Source: Motiliproteus coralliicola
GTDB lineage: Bacteria > Pseudomonadota > Gammaproteobacteria > Pseudomonadales > Balneatricaceae
NCBI RefSeq assembly: GCF_003345655.1
Contig: NZ_QQOH01000002.1
Location: 124,001 to 188,000, forward strand
Reading direction: 5' to 3'
Length of the DNA: 64,000 nt
A program made the translations under genes and the position numbers. Below, in pieces: positions 57,227-64,000 of the stretch. How positions within the stretch are numbered: the first letter of the stretch is position 1; each line of letters begins with the position of its first letter. The notes beneath the pieces are model-generated. The model did not search any database and was not told where the DNA came from. It saw only the letters and a program-made list of their open reading frames with translations.

Positions 57227-57957
57227 GCGATCGCCTTGCTGGATTGGCTATCGGCAGCGCGGTTGATATCGGTCAGCGATAGGGTTCGATCGAACCGATC
57301 GGCCAAACGCAGGTCGTGGCTGACAAACACCAGAGTGCTGTTCTGGCTTTGGCACTGCTCAAACAGCAGGCTCAGAAACCGAGCCTGGCTATCCGCATCC
57401 AAGCTCGAGGTGGGCTCGTCGGCGATGATCAGTTCGGGCTTGCCGATCAGTGCCCGGGCAACGGCGACCCGCTGTTGCTGACCGATACTCAGTTGCCGTG
57501 CCGGTTGGCCGGCGACCTGATCGGGATCCAACTCCAATGCACTCAGCAAGCGCTGTGCCGCCTGACGGGGTGACTCATCCCCCAACTGCTGGCGTCGCAG
57601 GCGGGAAAACGAGAGTGCCAGAGTGATGTTGTCGAGCGGGTCGAGATAGGGGATCAGATTGAACTGCTGAAACACAAAGCCCAGATGATCGGCGCGAAAC
57701 CGATCACGGGCCGAGGCCCCCAGTTCGGTCATCGCTTGTCCCAGAATCTGGATGCGGCCCTGCTGTGGCGAGATCAGCCCACCGAGCAGGCTGAGCAGAG
57801 TGCTCTTGCCGCTACCGCTGGGACCGTAGATGAACAGCCGCTCACCACGGGCAACCTGCAGCTGCTCGATCTCCAGCAAGGGATTGTCGGGTTGCCAGCC
57901 GTAGCGCAACCCGCTTAGTTCGACAGTGTGACTGAGCGCTGCATCCATGGATGCCAT
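57220..57957 (-). CDS. ABC transporter ATP-binding protein of the zinc-uptake operon
   Basis: The 245-residue ATPase is of the LolD/MacB type. It has Walker A GPSGSGKSTLLSLLGG (about 45-60), Q-loop FVFQQFNLIPYLDPLDNI, signature LSIGQQQRVAVARALIGKP, Walker B LIIADEPTSSLDAD and switch His in VFVSHDLRLA. It overlaps the FtsX-type permease gene and forms its energy-coupling partner. The substrate is inferred from the operon (zinc). Confidence 0.92.
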   Translation of the reverse strand: MASMDAALSHTVELSGLRYGWQPDNPLLEIEQLQVARGERLFIYGPSGSGKSTLLSLLGGLISPQQGRIQILGQAMTELGASARDRFRADHLGFVFQQFNLIPYLDPLDNITLALSFSRLRRQQLGDESPRQAAQRLLSALELDPDQVAGQPARQLSIGQQQRVAVARALIGKPELIIADEPTSSLDADSQARFLSLLFEQCQSQNSTLVFVSHDLRLADRFDRTLSLTDINRAADSQSSKAIAC

Positions 57958-57964
57958 GATACCC

Positions 57965-58609
57965 CTAAAAGCGGATATGGGGGTTACTGCGCGTCAGCTC
58001 CTGTCGCTGTTGGCCTTTGGGCGAGATCAGTTGCACCTGAATCTTTTCAAAGCCGTCGAACTGCTGCCAGAGCTGAACCTGTGCACCGTTCAGGGCGTCG
58101 GGCTGGTGGCAGTGGTAGCTGTAGCTGATGTGGAATTCGCTGTGCTCGCCTTCGTGTTCATGATCATCATGGTCTTTGTGATCGTTATGATCATCGTGGG
58201 CATGTTCTTCATGTTTTTCATGGTCGTCGTGCCCGTCATGCTCGGCATGTTCTGCGTCGTGATCGTGCTCCTGGTGATCTTCGAGCAACGCCGACTCAAT
58301 GGCGATGGATTCCAGTTTGCAGTCCGCATCTCCACTGAGCTGAATGATTGCCCCTTGTCGCAGGCTTGCCACGGCCTGCTCGAGCTTGTGCTTATCCGCT
58401 TCAGTTTTGGCTTGGTGCTCGAACCCCAGAATGTTGTCGGCTGGAGTGATCAGTTCAATCAGAACCTCTTCACCCTCGACCACCATATTCAGTTCGGCTG
58501 CACCGTGCTGATGGGCGTCCAACTGCTGGTGTTCATGTTCATTGGCGAGCAATGGCTGAGAGATCGGACCGAGCAAGGCTAGACCGAGAAGAAGGGGAGT
58601 GCGGCGCAT
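57965..58609 (-). CDS. zrgA: Zinc uptake protein ZrgA (DUF2796), His-rich
   Basis: The protein has 214 residues. A signal sequence (LLLGLALLGPISQPLLA) is followed by the DUF2796 region (LDAHQHGAAELNMVVEGEE, PADNILGFEHQAKTEADKH). A central stretch at about residues 109-155 has His and Asp/Glu at nearly every position (DHDAEHAEHDGHDDHEKHEE and onward). After it comes ISYSYHCHQPD. The family is named for zinc-regulated uptake in Vibrio cholerae and is thought to bind Zn in the periplasm. It is the first gene of the operon, with a Zur-type box about 35 bases upstream. Confidence 0.9.
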   Translation of the reverse strand: MRRTPLLLGLALLGPISQPLLANEHEHQQLDAHQHGAAELNMVVEGEEVLIELITPADNILGFEHQAKTEADKHKLEQAVASLRQGAIIQLSGDADCKLESIAIESALLEDHQEHDHDAEHAEHDGHDDHEKHEEHAHDDHNDHKDHDDHEHEGEHSEFHISYSYHCHQPDALNGAQVQLWQQFDGFEKIQVQLISPKGQQRQELTRSNPHIRF

Positions 58610-58642
58610 GATGGTGACTCAACTCAGATTAAAGAGAAAAGA

Positions 58643-58657
58643 TGTTATAACATAACG
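58643..58657 (-). promoter_or_regulatory. Zur-box-like operator upstream of zrgA
   Basis: TGTTATA-A-CATAACG matches 12 of the 14 fixed positions of the gammaproteobacterial Zur core TGTTATA-N-TATAACA. It lies 34-48 bases before the zrgA start, where a repressor would block transcription, and the operon encodes a zinc-family system. It implies repression when zinc is sufficient. Confidence 0.7.
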
Positions 58658-58702
58658 ATTCGAGGCTGTTAATTGTTGCCGGACCTGATCGAGTCTAGAT
58701 GA

Positions 58703-60601
58703 CTACCCGCTGGTTGTTTGTCTGAGGAAGTTTTCCAACTGCTCCGGGCTGAGCGGGCGACTGTAAAGGTAACCTTGGGCGACTTTGAGACCGTGTTGCA
58801 ACAGGTAGTCGCGTTGTTCGGCGGTCTCGACGCCTTCACCCACGGTATTTAATCCCAGCCCATCGGCGAGGGTCAGGGTGGCATTGACGAGAGCCTGGTC
58901 CTGCGGGTGTTCGAGCAGGTCTTTGATAAAGCAGCGGTCGATCTTAAGGGTGTCGAACGGAAAGCTCTTCAGATAACTCAGCGACGAGTAACCGGTACCA
59001 AAGTCGTCGAGGGCCAAGCTGATGCCCAGTTCTCGGAGTTGATTAAGGGTTTTCTTGGTTTCCTGCTGATTTCGCATCAGCAGGTTTTCCGTGACCTCAA
59101 GTTCCAGTCGGTCACCGCTTATTTCGTGGCTTTGGAGCTGCTCGGCAATGGTGCGACTCAGGGTTGGATTGGAGAATTGGCGGGGCGAAATATTGACCGA
59201 GAGTTTGAAGTCGTTCAATCCCTGTTGCTCCCACTGACTGAGCTGGGTCAGTGCTTCACGAATAACCCAGTCGCCGATCGGAAGAATCAGCCCGGTCGCT
59301 TCGGCCAGAGGGATAAACCGGCTTGGAGGAATCTGGCCCAGGGTTGGATTGTTCCAGCGCAGCAGGGCTTCTACGGTACAGACTTTGCCGCTGTTCAGAT
59401 CAATCAGCGGTTGATATTCAAGATAGAGCTCATCGTTTTCCAACGCCCGACGGAGTCTTTGTTCGATCTCCATCCGCTCGGTGGCTGCCTGGTTCACCTC
59501 GGCAGAGTAGTACTCGTAGCGGTTGCCCCCTTCGTCTTTGGCTCCGAACATCGCCGCATCGGCATGGCGCAGTAGCTCATAGGGATCTTGGCCATCCTCG
59601 GGGAATAACGCAATGCCGATACTGGCGGTCAGCGACAGCTCTCGACCGTCGATACGATAGGGCGCAGCCAGCATGGAGAGGACTTTCTCTGCCACCCGGC
59701 TAGCATCGTCGGAATTGGCCAGGTCTGTCAGTACGATCAGGAATTCATCACCGCTATAACGAGCGACGGTGTCGGTCTGGCGTACCGTTTCACGGATACG
59801 CGACGCCGCCAGTGTAATCAACTGGTCGCCGACCTCGTGCCCCAGTGAATCGTTGATCTGCTTAAAATTATCCAGATCGACAAACATCACCACGACGCTC
59901 TGCTGGTGTCGGATAGCCACGTTGATGGCCTGGCTCATGCGATCCATGGCCAGGAATCGATTCGGCAGTTCGGTCAGACTGTCGTAGTTGGCCTGGTGCT
60001 TGATGCGGTTGGCCTGGGCCTTACGCAGCGAAATATCCTCTTCGATATGGAGAAAATGAGTGATCTTCCCCTCGTCGCTACGTACCGGAGAGATACCCGA
60101 CTGCACCCAGTAGGCGGTTTTATCCTTGCGCTGGTTGATCAGCTCGCCTTCCCATGAGCCGCCCTGCATCAGGGTGTTTTCGATATCGCTGATCAGATTG
60201 CCGGCATTTTTGGCGGAGCGAAACAGTTCCGGTTTGGCGCCGATCGCCTCTTCACGAACCAGCCCCGTGGTACGAATGAAGGCATCGTTGACGTATTCGA
60301 TGGTACCGGCGAGGTCGGTAATAAAGATCGCCACGGGACTTTGGGAGACGGCCTGAGAAAGCTTGGTCAGTTGTCTGCTGCTGGCCTGCAGGCGAGCTTC
60401 GGCCCGGTTGCGTCGCTGTAGTTCGCGGCTGAGCAGGACCAGGATCAGCAGGCTTGAGAAGAACACAAAGCCCCAGCCTTTATAGGTCTGGATCGTGGTG
60501 ATGCTGTTCGGAAAAACGGTTTCGACCAACTGGTCAGATAGGGTGATCCAGAGGACGGAGAAGGTGGCGTATATGGCCGCAACGCGGAGCGGAAAGCTCA
60601 T
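58703..60601 (-). CDS. Membrane PAS-GGDEF-EAL c-di-GMP protein
   Basis: The protein has 632 residues. Two transmembrane helices (about 7-28 and 44-64) with a short loop are followed by PAS (about 76-190, SQSPVAIFITDLAGTIEYVN), GGDEF (about 200-365) and EAL (about 375-620). The GGDEF loop is ARYSGDEFLIVL; SGDEF variants can be active. The EAL domain keeps TVEALLRWNN, VTENLLMRN, LDDFGTGYSSL and TVGEGVETAEQ. Both synthesis and breakdown of c-di-GMP are possible; which dominates cannot be told. It shares no operon with its neighbours. Confidence 0.92.
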   Translation of the reverse strand: MSFPLRVAAIYATFSVLWITLSDQLVETVFPNSITTIQTYKGWGFVFFSSLLILVLLSRELQRRNRAEARLQASSRQLTKLSQAVSQSPVAIFITDLAGTIEYVNDAFIRTTGLVREEAIGAKPELFRSAKNAGNLISDIENTLMQGGSWEGELINQRKDKTAYWVQSGISPVRSDEGKITHFLHIEEDISLRKAQANRIKHQANYDSLTELPNRFLAMDRMSQAINVAIRHQQSVVVMFVDLDNFKQINDSLGHEVGDQLITLAASRIRETVRQTDTVARYSGDEFLIVLTDLANSDDASRVAEKVLSMLAAPYRIDGRELSLTASIGIALFPEDGQDPYELLRHADAAMFGAKDEGGNRYEYYSAEVNQAATERMEIEQRLRRALENDELYLEYQPLIDLNSGKVCTVEALLRWNNPTLGQIPPSRFIPLAEATGLILPIGDWVIREALTQLSQWEQQGLNDFKLSVNISPRQFSNPTLSRTIAEQLQSHEISGDRLELEVTENLLMRNQQETKKTLNQLRELGISLALDDFGTGYSSLSYLKSFPFDTLKIDRCFIKDLLEHPQDQALVNATLTLADGLGLNTVGEGVETAEQRDYLLQHGLKVAQGYLYSRPLSPEQLENFLRQTTSG

Positions 60602-60746
60602 GGTAGACAGTCCCTGGATCGTTGTTTTCCGGTTTGCTGGTCCGATTTAGAGAATAGTTGAGTCTATCCGAGCGGTATATTTTATAGGTTGACCCAGATC
60701 AGGGTTTGGCCAAATCCGGCTTGTGGCGGCGCCTGGGGGAGAGCAG

Positions 60747-60765
60747 GAGGCTGATGGACAGCCTC
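60747..60765 (-). terminator. Hairpin after cysK (possible terminator)
   Basis: GAGGCTG-ATGGA-CAGCCTC is a perfect 7-bp stem with a 5-base loop, 15 bases past the cysK stop. No T run follows on the minus strand, so termination would be weak or rho-assisted. Confidence 0.4.
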
Positions 60766-60779
60766 TTGGACGCAGCCGT

Positions 60780-61748
60780 TTACTGCACGCTTTCGTTGTC
60801 TGAGAACAACCCTTCAAACAGTGCGGTGGAGAGGTAGCGTTCACCGGAGTCGGGCAGAATCACGACGATGTTCTTTCCCTCGTTCTCAGGCTGTTGGGAA
60901 ACCCGTACTGCGGCAGCCAGTGCCGCACCACTGGAGATGCCGGCAAGAATTCCCTCTTTGCGCATCAATTGACGGGCGAAGTCGATGGCGTCTTCATTGC
61001 TGACCTGCTCGACCTGATCGACCACCGACAGGTCCAGGTTTTTCGGTACGAAGCCGGCGCCGATTCCCTGGATTTTATGGGGTGAGGGCTGCAGCGGCTC
61101 ACCCGCCAGTTGCTGGCTGATTACCGGCGAAGCCTCCGGCTCAACCGCGACAGACAGGATAGCTTTGCCTTGCTGCTGCTTGATGTAGCGAGAGATGCCG
61201 GAGATGGTACCGCCGGTACCGACGCCGGATACCAGAATATCGATCGCACCGTCGGTATCGTTCCAGATCTCCGGGCCGGTGGTCTGTTCGTGGATCTGCG
61301 GGTTGGCCGGGTTCTCAAACTGTTGTGGCATAAAGTACTGGGTCGGATCGCTGTCGACGATCTCCTGGGCTTTATCGATCGCCCCCTTCATCCCTTTCGG
61401 ACCTTCGGTCAAGACGATATCGGCGCCCAGCGCCTTCATGACCTTGCGGCGCTCCAGGCTCATGGTGGCGGGCATGGTCAACACCATGTTGTAGCCGCGG
61501 GCGGCGGCGACGAAGCACAGGGCGATACCGGTGTTGCCGCTGGTTGGCTCGACGATGGTCATACCTGGCTTCAGAGCACCGCTTTTTTCCGCTTCCCAGA
61601 TCATATTGGCGCCGATCCGACACTTGACCGAATTGGCGGGGTTACGGCTCTCAATCTTGGCCCAGATGTTGGCGTTGCCGAAGTGATTGATCTTGACCAG
61701 CGGGGTGCCGCCGATGGAAAGGGAGTTGTCGGAGAAAACAGCGCTCAT
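60780..61748 (-). CDS. cysK: Cysteine synthase A (O-acetylserine sulfhydrylase)
   Basis: CysK makes L-cysteine from O-acetylserine and sulfide using PLP. The protein has 322 residues. The PLP Lys lies in [14 protein letters not shown] (about residue 42). The substrate loop [19 protein letters not shown] and the glycine-rich [16 protein letters not shown] are intact. The pattern [16 protein letters not shown] favours CysK over the CysM branch. It has its own gap on both sides, so it is probably a single-gene unit. Confidence 0.94.
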   Translation of the reverse strand: MSAVFSDNSLSIGGTPLVKINHFGNANIWAKIESRNPANSVKCRIGANMIWEAEKSGALKPGMTIVEPTSGNTGIALCFVAAARGYNMVLTMPATMSLERRKVMKALGADIVLTEGPKGMKGAIDKAQEIVDSDPTQYFMPQQFENPANPQIHEQTTGPEIWNDTDGAIDILVSGVGTGGTISGISRYIKQQQGKAILSVAVEPEASPVISQQLAGEPLQPSPHKIQGIGAGFVPKNLDLSVVDQVEQVSNEDAIDFARQLMRKEGILAGISSGAALAAAVRVSQQPENEGKNIVVILPDSGERYLSTALFEGLFSDNESVQ

Positions 61749-61873
61749 TTTGTTGCTCCATGATGGTTTTTTGTAAGTTTTTGATTATAACTACTTTATC
61801 GGTATTCAATAATTGTTTTAGGCGATAGGGTTATATCGGTAGGGAATAAACCGCAAGGCTTAAGAATAGCCGT

Positions 61874-64000
61874 CTAGTTTTTACTATTCGTCTGCTGGCG
61901 TAAATTTTCCAGCTCCTGCAGCTGTTTCTGATTTACGACCCGTTGATCAAACAGCTTCTGATCGCTGTGATCCAGGCGTTTCTGCAGATGCCCCAGCTGT
62001 TGTTGTTGCTGTTCCAGCTGTTGTTCCAGTTCGTCGATACGTTGTTGCAGTTGTTCGACGAAAGAGAGCCCTTGATCGGGGTCTCTGCGTTGATTGCTCG
62101 GGGCCTGATCGTGCTCCGGCTGGGCCTGCAGCTCGGTCTGGATATGGCTGTAGATGGCATGCAGGTCGCGGGTTTCACGTTCGCTGTAGCGAATGGTCTT
62201 TTCCATCACCTGATGGGCGCTGGCGCTGCCGATAGAGCCGGATAGGGCGTGCTCGAGCATCCGGTGAAACTCCAGCAGCTCGATGATGGTCAGATATTCC
62301 TTACTGTCGATATGCAGTTCTTCGATGATCTGCTGAATGGTGGACTCCGCTTTCTCCTGCGGCAGGTAATCGAGCAGCAGACGGGTGGCCTCATCGAGTT
62401 TGCCGTGGAACGGAATATAGGCATCCAGTCCAGTGGCGCGTCCGTGGTAGCGGGCGCTACCGGCCACCAGGGCGTTCATAAATTCGCTGCGCTGATTACG
62501 CTCATGCTTGGGCGGGTTGTAGAGCAGCGAACCGGCGATATAGGCGCCGAGGTTGAACAGCAACGACCAGAAGGTGCTGTGGCTGACCGATGACAGCCCC
62601 TCGAGTCCAAACAGGTGATGGGGCCTGAGCCAGTGAATCCCCCAAGGGCCTTCGGTGAGGATCTCGGGGGGCAGACCATGACCGACAAAGGTCGGCAGCA
62701 GCAGGGTATAGAACCAGATCAGAAAGCCGGCACAAAGTCCGGCAATGGCGCCGACCCGATTGCCTTTGTGCCAGAACAGGCCGCCAAACATGGCCGGCAC
62801 AAACTGAAAGATCGCCACAAAAGAGATGATCCCCATCGCCACCAACATATAGCTGTCACTGAATTCGACCGAAAACCAGTAACCGCTGCCGATCAGCAGG
62901 CCGATCATCACCCAGCGACAGTGGAGCAGGTAGCCGCGCAAAAAGCTTAACGGGCCCAGGCGTTCCAGCAGGGGTAACAGCAGGTGGTTGGTGGCCATGG
63001 TTGACAGGGTCATGGCGCTGAGGATCACCATCCCGGTAGCGGCCGAGAAACCACCGATAAAGCCGACCAGCGATAGCCAGTCTACCCCGGCGTATTGGGG
63101 CAGCAGCAGTACGAAGGAGTCGGCCTGTTCCCGCGGGAGGCCTTTGATCAGACCGGCGGCGGCGATCGGAATCACGAACAGGCCGATAAGAATCAGGTAG
63201 CTGGGCAAGATCCACATGGCCGGCACGATATGGCGTTCGGTGGCGTTCTCGACCACGGTCGCGTGAAACTGTCGCGGCAGACACTGGATCGAGGCGGCGC
63301 CGAGGATCACCAGGGTGAACCAGTGCAGCATGCTGGATCCTTCGGGGATCTGTATGCTGACCAGGCGGGGAAAGCCGGCGTAGTGAATTCGCTGAAAGAT
63401 ATCGCTGAAGCCATCGTAGATGCCGTAGGTGACGAACAGGCCGATAGCCAGGAACGCCAGCAGTTTCACCACACCCTGTACCGCCAATACCGTCATGACG
63501 CCAAGGTGGCGCTCGGTCGGGTCCAGTTTGCGGGCGCCGAACAGGATCGTGAACGCGATCATCCCCAGTGGCACCAGCGCTCCTCCCAGTTGGCCCATCT
63601 GGCTCTGTGCTTCAATACCGGCGACCACGGCAAAGGACTGGGTGACCGCTTTCAGCTGCAGCGCGATATAGGGAACGATACCGATCAACGCGATCATCGT
63701 TACCAGCGCAGCTACCAGCTCCGAGCGGTTGTATCGGGCCGAAATAAAGTCGGCGATGCTGGTGATGTGGTAGGCCTCCTTGATTCGCACCATCCGCCGC
63801 AACACGGTCCACCAGGAGAAAATCGCCAGAATTGCGCCGATATAGATGGCAAAAAATAGCAGCCCCGATTCGGTGGCGAATTCGACGCTACCGTAGTAGG
63901 TCCAGGAGGTGGCGTAGACGGTGATCGACAGCGCGTAAACCAGCGCCGGAGTGTGCGGCTTGACCCGATTGGCGTTGTTGCGTTCTACCAGCAGCGCGAT
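61874..64000 (-). CDS. SLC5-type transporter with STAC domain and coiled coil, no kinase (5' partial)
   Basis: The gene runs past the window edge; 708 residues are visible. The first about 500 are an Na+/solute symporter (SLC5) membrane domain (ALSITVYATSWTYYGSVEF, NRSELVAALVTMIALIGIVP). A STAC-like linker domain follows (LLEFHRMLEHALSGSIGSAS and after), then a C-terminal Gln/Glu-rich coiled coil (from about QLQQRIDELEQQLEQQQQQL). In CbrA-type sensors the same SLC5-STAC order continues into PAS and histidine-kinase domains. Here the protein stops after the coiled coil, before cysK. It may be a transporter or sensor that signals through a separate partner. Confidence 0.88.
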   Translation of the reverse strand: MALLVERNNANRVKPHTPALVYALSITVYATSWTYYGSVEFATESGLLFFAIYIGAILAIFSWWTVLRRMVRIKEAYHITSIADFISARYNRSELVAALVTMIALIGIVPYIALQLKAVTQSFAVVAGIEAQSQMGQLGGALVPLGMIAFTILFGARKLDPTERHLGVMTVLAVQGVVKLLAFLAIGLFVTYGIYDGFSDIFQRIHYAGFPRLVSIQIPEGSSMLHWFTLVILGAASIQCLPRQFHATVVENATERHIVPAMWILPSYLILIGLFVIPIAAAGLIKGLPREQADSFVLLLPQYAGVDWLSLVGFIGGFSAATGMVILSAMTLSTMATNHLLLPLLERLGPLSFLRGYLLHCRWVMIGLLIGSGYWFSVEFSDSYMLVAMGIISFVAIFQFVPAMFGGLFWHKGNRVGAIAGLCAGFLIWFYTLLLPTFVGHGLPPEILTEGPWGIHWLRPHHLFGLEGLSSVSHSTFWSLLFNLGAYIAGSLLYNPPKHERNQRSEFMNALVAGSARYHGRATGLDAYIPFHGKLDEATRLLLDYLPQEKAESTIQQIIEELHIDSKEYLTIIELLEFHRMLEHALSGSIGSASAHQVMEKTIRYSERETRDLHAIYSHIQTELQAQPEHDQAPSNQRRDPDQGLSFVEQLQQRIDELEQQLEQQQQQLGHLQKRLDHSDQKLFDQRVVNQKQLQELENLRQQTNSKN

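Noticed and set aside
57947-58582. Plus-strand frame that looks like a Met/Val-rich multi-span membrane protein
   Set aside because: It is the antisense shadow of the His/Asp-rich stretch of zrgA. CAT and CAC codons read backwards as Met and Val codons. The minus-strand gene has a signal peptide, a known family and an operon.

Overview
The window looks like a contiguous piece of chromosome from a motile, polarly flagellated marine-type gammaproteobacterium (Oceanospirillales/Pseudomonadales-like). The inference rests on gene order. The run fliPQR-flhB-flhA-flhF-fleN-fliA-cheYZAB-motCD-parC-parP-cheW-DUF2802 followed by ccm genes is the Pseudomonas/Oceanospirillales arrangement. FlhF, FleN, ParC and ParP are polar-organelle proteins. 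No rRNA, tRNA, CRISPR array or complete insertion sequence was seen. The genus cannot be fixed from sequence reading alone.

Layout. (1) 1-16.9 kb, plus strand: flagellar export and chemotaxis core. A 266-bp inverted-repeat element sits exactly between fliR and flhB, and a well-formed sigma-54 promoter precedes flhA. (2) 17.0-19.3 kb, minus strand: an FlhB-C-like protein and FliK. (3) 19.4-27.4 kb, plus strand: cytochrome c maturation genes ccmA, B, C, D and H (ccmE, F, G and I are not present where expected), then zipA, ligA, a YheU-family gene and a DUF4126 gene. (4) 27.4-46.3 kb: a mixed accessory region. It holds a CBS protein, mnmC, diguanylate cyclases and phosphodiesterases, four LysR-type or LysR-adjacent regulatory units, a cold-shock protein, a LysE exporter, an SDR, an in-frame-deleted CBS/EAL remnant, a DUF2235 hydrolase with a lectin-like tail, and a MarC protein. 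(5) 46.5-55.4 kb: an apparent aspartate-use module. (6) 55.4-58.7 kb: a Zur-type zinc-uptake operon with a His-rich periplasmic protein. (7) 58.7-64 kb: a PAS-GGDEF-EAL protein, cysK, and an SLC5-STAC protein that runs off the window edge.

How the genes work together. The aspartate module is the most coherent candidate for a new system. A LysR regulator, a periplasmic-binding-domain histidine kinase, an NtrC-type response regulator with an intact GAFTGA motif and a solute-binding protein form one tightly packed operon. That operon is divergent from an aspartate/glutamate racemase. Just downstream are aspartase (aspA) and a GltP-type transporter that keeps the residues which bind the aspartate side chain. 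The aspA upstream region carries a near-consensus sigma-54 site and three copies of a GGTTATAACC-like motif placed like enhancer sites. Together this suggests sensing, import, racemisation and deamination of D- and/or L-aspartate under sigma-54 control. The ligand and the regulatory wiring are inference.

At least five c-di-GMP domain proteins plus one remnant lie between 30 and 61 kb, beside the flagellar genes. One of them has an amino-acid-type binding domain as its sensor.
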